Positions 52,811-62,392 of a stretch of 64,000 nucleotides of DNA are shown in pieces. Location of the stretch: the NCBI GenBank assembly GCA_963817075.1, contig CAWFMT010000005.1, positions 372,001 through 436,000 on the forward strand. The letters run 5' to 3'. Position 1 is the first letter of the stretch; the number at the start of each line of letters is the position of its first letter. The notes below the pieces were generated by a model, which ran no database searches, had not been told where the DNA came from, and saw only the letters and a program-made list of their open reading frames with translations. Source of the stretch: DASPKM01 sp963817075 (GTDB lineage: Bacteria; Bacteroidota; Bacteroidia; Chitinophagales; Chitinophagaceae). The translations under genes were made by a program, and so were the position numbers.

Positions 52811-55207
52811 ATGGGTACAGATACTAATACACTTGATAATTTTGAAAGTCGTTTCTCCTTTGCTCCATTGATAAGATCATGGAAAAAAGTGATTGATGGT
52901 GGCAGAGAGGGAAACCGGGAATTATACCAGCAACTGCTCGATGAGGTTTCGGCTTTTCCGGAATTGCTGGTTCCAATCGCCGATGAATCATTGTTCGTTA
53001 AACACGAAGGTCTTATCAACAGGATGATGAGCACCGTATTTCCTGTAACGCTTAGCGAGGAACAGGACCTGTTTGCAATCAGTCTCCCCTTTCAATACAA
53101 AGTCATTTATTCCTCAAAGATTTTCAAACACCAATTCCTGGATGAAAATCATATGATACGCATGCCGGATGCAGAAACGGCAAAAAGACTTTTAGACGAA
53201 AAAATAGCAGGAGCCTACCAGCTTATTCTAAACAGATTATACAATGTGAAGGTTGAAGGGAAAATTACTTCGGTACATCCTTACAAATGCCCAATTTCTG
53301 GACTGGACAAATTCATGGAGCTTGAGATCGATACACGTTTCATTGATGTATATGCTAAGTATGATTTACCGAGTTTACCAACTGAATGTGTGGGGTGCTT
53401 TAGAGTGACGGATATAATGAATAACAAGACCCTTCATGAAAATATCCGTTATCAGGATTTTATTTATGAAGGAATGGTGGTTCTATACATTAGAGAGGTT
53501 ACAGACAGAGAGATCATCAACAAGATCAAGAATAGTCTGTTGCATATTCATTCTTTCGCGGATGAAAAAGTATTCGATGACCTCGAATATCAGATGCAAA
53601 ACCTGCTGTATGTTCACAACCTTCACACGGCTATTAAGCCATTCTTCAAGGTTAACAATCACCTGGTATTGTCAGAGATTCTAACAACTAACACAACCGC
53701 CAAAAAATACCCAATACCTGATCATAAGCAATATGAATTGTATAAGAATATACTTGCAAATTTTTCCGAGCGCAAGGAAGCATTGCTGGTGAATGATATT
53801 AATGAAGAAGCGCTTTATAAGTACCCTTTCCTATACATTCTACATGAGCATCGCTTCAAGAGTGTTATTCTTTGTCCGCTTTTCAATGATGACAAGAACC
53901 TGCTTGGATTATTGATCATCGCGCACAGAACTGAAACGTTCACAAAGGAACACATTGCCAGAATTGAACCTGCTATTCCACTTTTTGCATTGGCATTGGA
54001 AAAGAGCCAGGAGCAGTTGGACCACCAGGTTGATAAAGTGATCAGGGAACAGTTTACAGCAGTCCAACCAGCTGTTGAATGGAAATTCACTGAAGCTGCG
54101 CTGAGTCACCTTACCCGTTTGGCGAGAGGGGAACAGAATAAAATAGAGCCCATAATATTTGATGAAGTATTTCCTCTTTATGGTGCAGTGGATATTCGCA
54201 ATTCTTCAGTTGAAAGAAACAACGCCATCCAATCAGATTTACTAGAACAGCTAGAGATGGCTGGCGAGATTATCAGATCGGCACACAACCAGGTTGCATA
54301 TCCCTTGTTGGAAGAACTACTATTCAGAATCGGAAGATATCGGGATTCTGTTTCAAACATCCTGTTTGCGGAAGAAGAAACTGCTATTCATAATTTTTTG
54401 TCGGTAGAATTGATTGGTATACTGAAGCATCTTGCGCAGGTAATCCCTGCCATTGAGAAGAAGGTTAATCAATACCTCTCTTCGATAGATTCACCGGTGA
54501 AGATGTTGTATCACCATCGGAAAGAATATGAAGAAAGCATTTCAAGGATCAACAACGAAGTAGCTGCGTTTATTGATGGAGAACAGGGTGAAGCTCAAAG
54601 CATATATCCCCATTACTTTGAAAGATTTGTAACGGATGGGTTAGATTTCAATATATACATCGGACAAAGCATATCGCCAACAATTGCTTTCGATGAGTTC
54701 TATTTGAAAAACTTAAAGATGTGGCAACTCTCCACCTTGGTAAGAACAGCACAATTGACACATCGACTTGAAAAGGAATTGCCACTTCCTTTGAAAACCA
54801 CACAACTCATACTTGCACATAATAATTCGATCTCTATTAGTTTTAGGACGGCGGAAAGGAAATTTGATGTTGATGGAGCATATAATATCAGATACGAAAT
54901 AATGAAGAAGAGGATTGATAAGGTGAGATTGAAGGACAGTAATGAACGACTTACCCAACCTGGAACGGTTGCCATTGTATATTCCCATCCCAAAGAGGCA
55001 CAGGAATATATTGGATATATTGAATTTCTGCAGAGCCGAAACATGCTCAAGGATGAAATTGAAAAATATGACCTGGAAGAATTGCAAGGAATTAGCGGGT
55101 TAAAAGGCCTCAGGGTCTCCGTCAATTTCGACCAAATGCCTGATCCCATACCATCCCCATTACAGGAAGGATCGAGAAAACTCCAATTTAATCCCTCGGA
55201 GTTGTAG
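52811..55207 (+). CDS. Large GAF-domain-containing protein of unknown function
   Basis: 798 residues from ATG 52811 (MGTDTNTLDNFESRFSFAPL). No signal peptide or membrane helix. A GAF-like domain is visible in the middle, about residues 315-415 (ILANFSERKEALLVNDINEE, FKSVILCPLFNDDKNLLGLL, IARIEPAIPLFALALEKSQE). The flanking halves are helical and unassigned; the N-terminal part contains two Cys pairs (HPYKCPIS, ECVGCF). No kinase, cyclase or phosphatase output is seen, so it would have to signal by protein contact. A similar long protein occurs in many Bacteroidota, as far as I recall, without a known role. Confidence 0.7.
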   Translation: MGTDTNTLDNFESRFSFAPLIRSWKKVIDGGREGNRELYQQLLDEVSAFPELLVPIADESLFVKHEGLINRMMSTVFPVTLSEEQDLFAISLPFQYKVIYSSKIFKHQFLDENHMIRMPDAETAKRLLDEKIAGAYQLILNRLYNVKVEGKITSVHPYKCPISGLDKFMELEIDTRFIDVYAKYDLPSLPTECVGCFRVTDIMNNKTLHENIRYQDFIYEGMVVLYIREVTDREIINKIKNSLLHIHSFADEKVFDDLEYQMQNLLYVHNLHTAIKPFFKVNNHLVLSEILTTNTTAKKYPIPDHKQYELYKNILANFSERKEALLVNDINEEALYKYPFLYILHEHRFKSVILCPLFNDDKNLLGLLIIAHRTETFTKEHIARIEPAIPLFALALEKSQEQLDHQVDKVIREQFTAVQPAVEWKFTEAALSHLTRLARGEQNKIEPIIFDEVFPLYGAVDIRNSSVERNNAIQSDLLEQLEMAGEIIRSAHNQVAYPLLEELLFRIGRYRDSVSNILFAEEETAIHNFLSVELIGILKHLAQVIPAIEKKVNQYLSSIDSPVKMLYHHRKEYEESISRINNEVAAFIDGEQGEAQSIYPHYFERFVTDGLDFNIYIGQSISPTIAFDEFYLKNLKMWQLSTLVRTAQLTHRLEKELPLPLKTTQLILAHNNSISISFRTAERKFDVDGAYNIRYEIMKKRIDKVRLKDSNERLTQPGTVAIVYSHPKEAQEYIGYIEFLQSRNMLKDEIEKYDLEELQGISGLKGLRVSVNFDQMPDPIPSPLQEGSRKLQFNPSEL

Positions 55208-55331
55208 AATTATTTCCACTATTTTCCTGAATTTAGTGTCATAGTGTAGCCTTGACCGTAATAAACCATCCTCTTAGACGGGCATAGTTTTATGATTTTC
55301 CATATAGAGCACCAAAAATCCTTTTGTCTGA

Positions 55332-56222
55332 ATGTTTGATGGAAATTTTTCAATTAGGCTTGCTTCCGCAAGGCCTTGCACTCTCTTCTTCTTATCAATG
55401 ATCCTATTCCTGGGATCCTGTTCCGATAAGCAAGCCGTGATCTATCCTACGCCTGATGGGTACGACCTGAACAGGCCCATTGTCTATAAGTTACCCCCCG
55501 AATTGGATGAGATCTCGGGTTTGGAGTATTATGAGAAAGACGGATCAATCTTCGCGATCCATGACGAAAGAGGGTGGCTTTATAAACTCACCTTAGGAGA
55601 TGAAATCAAAATAGAGAAATGGAAATACACTCGTGGCGCAGACTTTGAAGATATAACCATGGTTGACAGTACTTTCTATGCTTTGAAGAGTAACGGCAAT
55701 CTGGTGGCTTTTAGATTCTTAAGTGCCATTGAGGTAACCGAACAGATCTACCGACTTCCTAAACACCCAAAGAAAGAATTTGAAACCTTATACTATGATA
55801 GCTCAAGGGGACAATTAATTTCCATCTGCAAGGATTGTGAGGCTGATGCGAAGAACACTGCCGGTGCTTTTGGTTTTAGCCTTACAGAAAGGAAGTTCAT
55901 TGACTCTCCTGTATTTATAATTGATGTATTGGATATAGAAAAGGCTGTTGGAGATAAGATATCGAAATTCAAGCCTTCTGCGGCAGCGATCAATCCCAAA
56001 TCTGGAGAGCTATTCATAATATCATCAATAAATAAATTGTTGGTAATAATAGATAGGAATGGAAAGGTGGAAGATGCATTTGCCCTTGATGGCAAGATGT
56101 TTAAGCAACCGGAAGGACTAACTTTTTCTCCTGAAGGCGACCTCTATATTTCAAATGAGGCGGGTGACCTGGGTGCACCCAATATTTTATTATTTAAATA
56201 CAGAGAAAGAGCAAAACAATGA
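55332..56222 (+). CDS. SdiA-regulated-like beta-propeller lipoprotein
   Basis: 296 residues. Signal with lipobox LGSC (Cys30; FFLSMILFLGSC). The mature part has repeated propeller blades: ELDEISGLEYYEKDGSIFAI, GADFEDITMVDSTFYALKSN, KEFETLYYDSSRGQLISICK, KPSAAAINPKSGELFIISSI, KQPEGLTFSPEGDLYISNEA, typical for SdiA-regulated/DUF839-like proteins. These may bind or hydrolyse small ligands; no catalytic evidence here. Its stop overlaps the next start (ATGA), so it is the first gene of the four-gene operon ending with the cyclase. Confidence 0.78.
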   Translation: MFDGNFSIRLASARPCTLFFLSMILFLGSCSDKQAVIYPTPDGYDLNRPIVYKLPPELDEISGLEYYEKDGSIFAIHDERGWLYKLTLGDEIKIEKWKYTRGADFEDITMVDSTFYALKSNGNLVAFRFLSAIEVTEQIYRLPKHPKKEFETLYYDSSRGQLISICKDCEADAKNTAGAFGFSLTERKFIDSPVFIIDVLDIEKAVGDKISKFKPSAAAINPKSGELFIISSINKLLVIIDRNGKVEDAFALDGKMFKQPEGLTFSPEGDLYISNEAGDLGAPNILLFKYRERAKQ

Positions 56223-59200
56223 AAAATTGGCTGATTGTTATTCTGGGTTTGACCATTTCCTGCTCTTGTTTTGCGCAGCAAAAAGATACCATCCTCAGTA
56301 GAATTGTACTGATTGGAGATGGCGGAGCCTTGATCAATGGGCAACAACCTGTTGTGCAGGCGATCAAAAATAAGGTGCCCCTTAATGCGAAAACTACTAT
56401 CCTTTACCTGGGTGACAACATTTACAAGATTGGTTTGCCCGATGACTCTTATGTGGGTTATAATGAAGCAAGGGTAGTCCTGGATTCCCAGGTTTCAATT
56501 GTTAGAGGAACGGCCACAAAGGTTTATATGATTCCCGGAAATCATGATTGGAACAATGGTGGACCCGGTGGTTATGATGCAATTCTTAGAGAACAATTGT
56601 ATGTTGATTTGCTTGATAGTAAGAATGTGAAATTCTTCCCGGAGGCGGGTTGTCCTGGTCCGGTTGAAATTGCAGTAAATGATGAAGTGGTGATTGTAGC
56701 GATGGATAGCCAGTGGTGGCTGCATCCTTATGACAAACCTGGTGTTGAATCAGATTGTCCATATAAGACAAAGGATGAAGTGCTTGCACAATTGCAGGAT
56801 ATCCTTACTAAGAATTATAAGAAGCTGGTCATACTTGCAACCCATCATCCATTCAGAACTTATGGAACGCATGGTGGATACTACGGGTTCAAGCAACATG
56901 TTTTCCCATTCACTGACCTCAGACCAAATCTCTTTATTCCAATGCCTGTAATTGGGTCAATATATCCAATCTCAAGAGGCGTATTTGGTAACATTCAGGA
57001 TTTAAAACATCCTATCTATCAGAATATGATTCGTGATATTGAACAGGTGACCAAGAACCATCCAAATCTAATCTATGCTTCCGGCCATGAGCATAGTTTA
57101 CAACTTATAAAAGATACCGGACAATACTATGTGGTTAGCGGAAGCGCATATAACTCTACTCGTGTCTCCAAATCAAAGAGAACATTGTTTGCAACACCTG
57201 AACATGGTTATGCAGTTCTTGAAGTTTCAACGAATAAGAATGTAAATATTACTTTTTATACCACTGGACCTGATAGTACAAAAGAAGCCTACACTACTAA
57301 TCTTCTGAATTTCTCCAAGCTGCCTGAATTGCCAAAGGACACTACTAAGCCCGTGGCAGAATGGAAGGACAATGTCTTGGTAGCAGCTAGTTCAAAATAT
57401 AAAAATGCGAGCGCCGGAAAGAAGTTGATCCTTGGTAAAAATTATAGAAGGGATTGGGGTACGCCAGTAGCTATGAAGATGTTCAACATCCAGAAAGAAA
57501 AGGGAGGATTTAAGATCCTCAGCCTTGGAGGAGGAAAACAAACGAAGTCCTTAAAATTGATTGACAAGAATGGAAGGGAATGGGCATTGAGAACAATTGA
57601 CAAGGATCCTGAAAAAGCAATACCTGAGAACTTAAGAAATTCGATTGCTCAGGACATTGTGCAGGACCTCATTTCCGCAGCAAACCCATATGCTCCGCTT
57701 ACAGTTCCTACCCTTGCTAAAGCAACAGGTGTTGTTCAGGCAACTCCGGAAGTATTTTTCGTTCCTGATGATCCTGCCTTCGGATATTACAGACCTCTTT
57801 TTGCAAATACAGTGTGCTTTTTGGAAGAAAAAGAGCCAATACCCACCGGAGTAGAAACCAAGAGCACACAAAAGGTATTGGATAAAATGGTGGAAGATAA
57901 TGATCACTTAGTGGATCAGAAAGCAGTATTAAGAGCAAGATTATTGGATATAATGATCGCGGATTATGACAGGCATTTTGACCAATGGAGGTTCAGTGAG
58001 TCAGATACAGGAAAAGGGAAGATCTATACTGTGATTCCAAAGGATCGCGACCAGGCTTATTTCTACTCTGATGGTTTATTCATGAAATACATCACAAGAA
58101 ACCGACTTCCTTTCTTGAAAGGATTACGATATAATATTCCACGCATTAATTGGCTTGGTTTCACTTCCAGAGATTTCGATCGGATCTTTTTAAATCAGCT
58201 TGACGCCAGTGCCTGGAACGAAGTCATTGTCCAATTTCAGAAAGACTTTACTGACTCCGCTGTCTGGGAAGCAATGAGAAAATATCCGCCTGAGATCTAT
58301 CCCATTCATGGTGAGACCATCGGGAAAAAATTAATCAGCCGAAGAGCTTATTTGCAAAAACAGGGAATGCGATATTATCGGTTCATATCAAAATATGTGA
58401 ACATCATCGGCAGCAATAAACCTGAGTATTTCAAAATCACTGGTACAGATAGTGGACTGCTGGTTCGTGTATACGCTATGACCGAGAAGAGTGATACCAG
58501 TTTCAAAATGTACGAGCGCAGCTTTGTTTCCAGAATTACGAAAGAACTTCGACTTTATGGGTTAAATGGAAATGATGTGTTTGATGTTGACCCTTCTGCA
58601 GATGGGAAAATGCGATTGAGGATCATTGGTGGCAAAGGAAACGATAGCTTCTCGGTAAAAGGCAGTGTCGCGAATTATATTTACGATTATACGGCTGAAC
58701 AGAATTCCCTGTCTGCAGGCAGGAGAACAAGGAATTTTTTCTCCCCTGACGTCCACGTGAATGATTACGAAAGGATTGAGTTCAAATATAAACAGAGTAG
58801 ATTTCCAAAATTGAACATAGGGTACAACCAGGAGGATGGATTCTTTTTTGGTCCTGGATTATGGAGAAGAACTTATGGATTCAGAAAAGAACCTTTTGCA
58901 ACTGATCAGCGACTTGCTACATTTTTTGCTGTGAACCGTGGCGCATACCAGATAAATTATTCTGGGGTATTCAATCACGTGATCCGTAATAAAGACCTGC
59001 TGATCAACGCTCAGATTGTAAATCCTGTTCTCAATAATTTTTATGGACTTGGGAATAACACGGAACAAAAGAAAGATGTGCCTATTGAATTCTATAGGGT
59101 TCGATACAGATTCATGGAAGCGGATATCCTGGTTCGTAAAAGAACGTTTGGAGGAATGGTGAGCTATTATGCCGGACCCACCTTATTTCATTATTGGAAC

Positions 59201-59860
59201 CGCTATGAGGACAATAATGATAAGATCCTTGGCCAACCTTCATTAGTTCAATTGGATTCCCTCAGTGTATACACCAATAAAACATATCTGGGTGGAAAAT
59301 TGGGAATTGACCTTAACAACCTGAATAACGAAATGTTTCCAACCAGAGGCATTACATGGAATACGCAATTCTCATTTCTTGCCGGAATGACTGATAAAAG
59401 TGGAGCACTAACAAAAATTACTTCCGACATGGTTGTATATGCCAGCATGGCGCAGCCGGCCAATACTGTGATGATCCTTAAAGTTGGAGGTGGACACATC
59501 TTCAATAAGAAATTTGAATATTTCCAGGCGCTAAACCTGGGAGCGAATAATTTCCTGAGAGGTTTCAGAAAAAATAGATTTAGTGGTAACTCACTTTTCT
59601 ATACAAGTCTGGAAGTGAGACAAAAATTATTCAATTCAAAATGGTACATCATTCCCGGAGAATTTGGATTGGTAGGATTTGGAGACATGGGACGAGTTTG
59701 GTACCATGGTGAATCATCCAAGAGATGGCATACAGCATTTGGAGGCGGATGTTATTATGTTCCATTCAATATGGTCATCGTATCCGCAACAGTTGGATTT
59801 TCCGAAGAACAAAGACTTTTTAATTTTTCAATAGCAACAAAACTGAATCTCACATTCTAA
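56219..59860 (+). CDS. Phosphoesterase - kinase-like - Omp85 barrel fusion protein
   Basis: 1213 residues. Signal peptide MKNWLIVILGLTISCSCFAQ. Residues about 25-370: calcineurin-like phosphoesterase with VLIGDGGALIN, LYLGDNIYKIG, IPGNHDWNNGGP, LATHHPFRTYG and ASGHEHSLQL, all metal ligands kept. Residues about 430-640: a region with GGGKQTK, WALRTIDKD and LLDIMIADYDRHFDQWRF ... IPKDRDQAYF, which resembles the catalytic and metal loops of FAM20/HipA-type kinases. Residues about 850-1213: a barrel of Omp85/surface antigen type (RFPKLNIGYNQEDGFFFGPG, NNFLRGFRKNRFSGNSLFYT, ending KLNLTF). The gene overlaps its upstream neighbour and leads 9 nt into the HD-PycTM gene. The kinase reading is my inference. 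Confidence 0.85.
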   Translation: MKNWLIVILGLTISCSCFAQQKDTILSRIVLIGDGGALINGQQPVVQAIKNKVPLNAKTTILYLGDNIYKIGLPDDSYVGYNEARVVLDSQVSIVRGTATKVYMIPGNHDWNNGGPGGYDAILREQLYVDLLDSKNVKFFPEAGCPGPVEIAVNDEVVIVAMDSQWWLHPYDKPGVESDCPYKTKDEVLAQLQDILTKNYKKLVILATHHPFRTYGTHGGYYGFKQHVFPFTDLRPNLFIPMPVIGSIYPISRGVFGNIQDLKHPIYQNMIRDIEQVTKNHPNLIYASGHEHSLQLIKDTGQYYVVSGSAYNSTRVSKSKRTLFATPEHGYAVLEVSTNKNVNITFYTTGPDSTKEAYTTNLLNFSKLPELPKDTTKPVAEWKDNVLVAASSKYKNASAGKKLILGKNYRRDWGTPVAMKMFNIQKEKGGFKILSLGGGKQTKSLKLIDKNGREWALRTIDKDPEKAIPENLRNSIAQDIVQDLISAANPYAPLTVPTLAKATGVVQATPEVFFVPDDPAFGYYRPLFANTVCFLEEKEPIPTGVETKSTQKVLDKMVEDNDHLVDQKAVLRARLLDIMIADYDRHFDQWRFSESDTGKGKIYTVIPKDRDQAYFYSDGLFMKYITRNRLPFLKGLRYNIPRINWLGFTSRDFDRIFLNQLDASAWNEVIVQFQKDFTDSAVWEAMRKYPPEIYPIHGETIGKKLISRRAYLQKQGMRYYRFISKYVNIIGSNKPEYFKITGTDSGLLVRVYAMTEKSDTSFKMYERSFVSRITKELRLYGLNGNDVFDVDPSADGKMRLRIIGGKGNDSFSVKGSVANYIYDYTAEQNSLSAGRRTRNFFSPDVHVNDYERIEFKYKQSRFPKLNIGYNQEDGFFFGPGLWRRTYGFRKEPFATDQRLATFFAVNRGAYQINYSGVFNHVIRNKDLLINAQIVNPVLNNFYGLGNNTEQKKDVPIEFYRVRYRFMEADILVRKRTFGGMVSYYAGPTLFHYWNRYEDNNDKILGQPSLVQLDSLSVYTNKTYLGGKLGIDLNNLNNEMFPTRGITWNTQFSFLAGMTDKSGALTKITSDMVVYASMAQPANTVMILKVGGGHIFNKKFEYFQALNLGANNFLRGFRKNRFSGNSLFYTSLEVRQKLFNSKWYIIPGEFGLVGFGDMGRVWYHGESSKRWHTAFGGGCYYVPFNMVIVSATVGFSEEQRLFNFSIATKLNLTF

Positions 59861-59869
59861 TTGCAGTAC

Positions 59870-61123
59870 ATGGAGTATCACAATATTTATAAAAAGGTTG
59901 AAAGTTTCGTTAGAGAATTGTATGAGAAAAACCAGACTGGCAACCTGCACTTTCATACTCTGGAACATACTGAAAATGTAGTGGACCACGCAAAAGAGAT
60001 CTCTGCTAATTATCAACTTGATGAAAAGGATCAATTCATTCTTTACGCGGCCGCATGGTTTCATGATGTTGGACATCTTTTCACTGATCCGGCAAAACAT
60101 GAAATAAGAAGTGTAGAGATCATGAAAGAATTTCTTACCAAATTGGGAGTTGGTGAGGATATCATAAAGGAGATCGGCGACTGCATTCTGGCTACCAGGC
60201 TACCAAGAAATCCGCATAACCAGCTACAGGAAATTATTTGCGATGCAGATACTTATCACCTGGGTACGAAAGAATTCAAATCAACCAATAAACAATTGAA
60301 GAAGGAGTATTCCCTCAGAAATGTTCCAGAGCCTGCTGAAGGTTGGCAGAGAGGAACTTTGAATTTCATGGAATCTCATCACTATTTTACTGACTATGCC
60401 GCAAAAAAATTGGAAAAGGGAAAGCAAGAAAATATCGAAAAGCTGCGGAAAAAGATAAACGATTCAGGAGGGGAGCCTATAAACATTGCTCAATCCACAG
60501 GTTTGTTTGGAGATACTCCTAAGAATGAAAAAGATGGAAAGCAAAAGAATACTTTATTGAGCAGAGGTATTCAGACCATGTTACGGTTAACTTCTGACAA
60601 TCATCTGGAGTTAAGTAATATGGCGGATGGTAAAGCAAACATCCTGATATCCGTGAATTCAATTATTATTTCAGTGATACTTACGGTTTTGGTTCGAAGG
60701 CTTGAGGTTGATACCCATCTTATAATTCCAACCATAATATTTCTTACATCTTCAGTGGTCACTATTGTACTGGCCATTCTTGCTACACGACCCAAGATAA
60801 GCCAGGGCGTATTTAGCAGAGAAGATATAATGAACAGGAAAACGAATCTCTTATTCTTTGGGAATTTCCATAAGGCTTCTTTGGAAGAGTATGAATGGGG
60901 AATGAGCCAGATGATGCGTGATCAGGACTATCTGTATGGGACCCTGATTAAAGACATACATCAGCTTGGAGTTGTTCTGGGAAGAAAATACCGGTTGCTA
61001 AGGATTGCCTATATAGTCTTTATGATTGGAATAATAAGTTCTGTTCTCGCCTTTGCACTGGCTGTTATACTTCAAACAACAGGAAGCCTTCCCTCGGCCA
61101 ATTCTGCAAACGCACCTTACTAA
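59870..61123 (+). CDS. HD-domain Pycsar-type effector (PycTM/DUF5706) membrane protein
   Basis: 417 residues from ATG 59870. N-terminal HD phosphohydrolase: His33 (LHFHTLEHTENVV), His65-Asp66 (AWFHDVGHLF) and Asp125 (IICDADTYHLG), so metal binding looks intact. From about residue 238 the DUF5706/PycTM domain: DNHLELSNMADGKANILISV followed by membrane helices near 256-275, 282-303 and 383-404. In Pycsar defence a PycTM effector is activated by cCMP or cUMP and damages the membrane. Here the HD domain could degrade a cyclic nucleotide and the PycTM part sense it. The next gene, 16 nt on, is a nucleotide cyclase. Confidence 0.85.
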   Translation: MEYHNIYKKVESFVRELYEKNQTGNLHFHTLEHTENVVDHAKEISANYQLDEKDQFILYAAAWFHDVGHLFTDPAKHEIRSVEIMKEFLTKLGVGEDIIKEIGDCILATRLPRNPHNQLQEIICDADTYHLGTKEFKSTNKQLKKEYSLRNVPEPAEGWQRGTLNFMESHHYFTDYAAKKLEKGKQENIEKLRKKINDSGGEPINIAQSTGLFGDTPKNEKDGKQKNTLLSRGIQTMLRLTSDNHLELSNMADGKANILISVNSIIISVILTVLVRRLEVDTHLIIPTIIFLTSSVVTIVLAILATRPKISQGVFSREDIMNRKTNLLFFGNFHKASLEEYEWGMSQMMRDQDYLYGTLIKDIHQLGVVLGRKYRLLRIAYIVFMIGIISSVLAFALAVILQTTGSLPSANSANAPY

Positions 61124-61139
61124 AACAAGACGAACATAG

Positions 61140-62249
61140 ATGAGCGTGGGTCAAAACATAACATCGCCAGGTGGCTTACCAGTACGCAGGCAATATCGTT
61201 ACAAGCTGATGCTGGTGATCGCTCTCACCTGGACATTTTTGGATACGCTTTATATAATTCTAAAATACAGGGTAGTAGGTTACGTTACAAAGTTTTTATT
61301 ATTTGAGTATAATGATAGTCGCGCGATCTTATACAGGGCTATAATAATCTTCATATTCAGTGGCATTATTGGCTACCTCCTTACTGCAAGATTTAGACAG
61401 AATGGAGTTGAAATGGCATTGTGGAAGAGCTTCATGCTAAAAACCATTAGTCTTTTGGTGGTGGTGTTTACGATGAATTTTGTCATCCATATCACCTACA
61501 TGATGGCAATTTCAAAGCTTTCATTGCCCAATGCTCTCAACGAATTTGTGCATGATGCATTTTACACTCAATGGTTACTTGCCAAGATTCCTAACTGGGT
61601 CATGATCTCCCTCTTTGTTCAGTTGTTAATTGCGATCAGTGAAAAATATTCTCCCGGAATTTTCAGGGATATTTTTTTCGGTAAATATGTTCAGCCTCAA
61701 AACGAACGGAGGATTGTGATGTTCATTGATCTGAAAGATTCAACGCCAATTGCAGAGAAGCTTGGACATAATGAATACTTCATGTTCATTAGAGATTTCA
61801 TTAACTATGTTTCGATTGCCATGATAGAGTTCGATGGGAGGATCTATCAATATGTTGGGGATGAAGTGGTAGTTTCATGGAGATATAGTCTTGTAAATAT
61901 TAAAAAGTGCATGGCTGCCCTGATTGAGGCGAGAAGGCTGCTTCAGAAAAACGGACATCGCTTCAGAAGAAAATATGATATCGTTCCGGAGTTTCGTGCG
62001 GGCATTCACGTTGGAGACGTGACGATTGGAGAAATTGGTGTGATCAAAAAAGATCTTGCGATGAGCGGCGATACCATGAATACCACCGCAAGAATTCGCT
62101 CTGCATGTAGCGAGCTAAATCAAAAGTTCATAGTATCAAAAGATTTCATTGACCTTATTGACTTGAAGGAATGGCAATCTGAAAGCCTTGGAAAAATTGA
62201 ATTGAAAGGAAAGAAGGATGACGTTGAATTGTATGCGTTGAAGATATAG
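61140..62249 (+). CDS. Membrane-bound class III nucleotide cyclase
   Basis: 369 residues. Four membrane helices near 21-42, 65-83, 98-123 and 148-167, then a class III cyclase domain (190-369). Metal-binding Asp197 (MFIDLKDSTPIAEKLG) and Asp241 (YVGDEVVVSW) are present, as are Asn314 and Arg318 (MNTTARI). The two residues that select the purine in adenylate cyclases (Lys and Asp) or guanylate cyclases (Glu and Cys) are Gln237 and Ala307. Base preference is therefore open; pyrimidine cyclases of Pycsar are a possible model because the upstream gene is a PycTM protein. It is the last gene of the operon. Confidence 0.87.
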   Translation: MSVGQNITSPGGLPVRRQYRYKLMLVIALTWTFLDTLYIILKYRVVGYVTKFLLFEYNDSRAILYRAIIIFIFSGIIGYLLTARFRQNGVEMALWKSFMLKTISLLVVVFTMNFVIHITYMMAISKLSLPNALNEFVHDAFYTQWLLAKIPNWVMISLFVQLLIAISEKYSPGIFRDIFFGKYVQPQNERRIVMFIDLKDSTPIAEKLGHNEYFMFIRDFINYVSIAMIEFDGRIYQYVGDEVVVSWRYSLVNIKKCMAALIEARRLLQKNGHRFRRKYDIVPEFRAGIHVGDVTIGEIGVIKKDLAMSGDTMNTTARIRSACSELNQKFIVSKDFIDLIDLKEWQSESLGKIELKGKKDDVELYALKI

Positions 62250-62392
62250 GAAGAGTGTTTGAATGTTTGATTGTTCGATTCCTTCTTTGCGTATTTCTCT
62301 GCTTCTCTTTTTCTCTGCGGTAAAATCCTGGCGCACCTTTCTATCTTGGCGAGTCCTGAGCGAAGTCGAAGGGGCGGTTAGATATTTAATCT
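62250..62392. repeat. Mixed repeat behind the cyclase gene
   Basis: TGTTTGAATGTTTGATTG words, then TTTCTCTGCTTCTCTTTTTC, CTGCGGTAAAATCCTGGCGC and a GCGGTTAGATATTTAA end, all members of the intergenic classes described. It includes GTCCTGAGCGAAGTCGAAGG, a separate well-known type of palindromic word. Confidence 0.7.
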
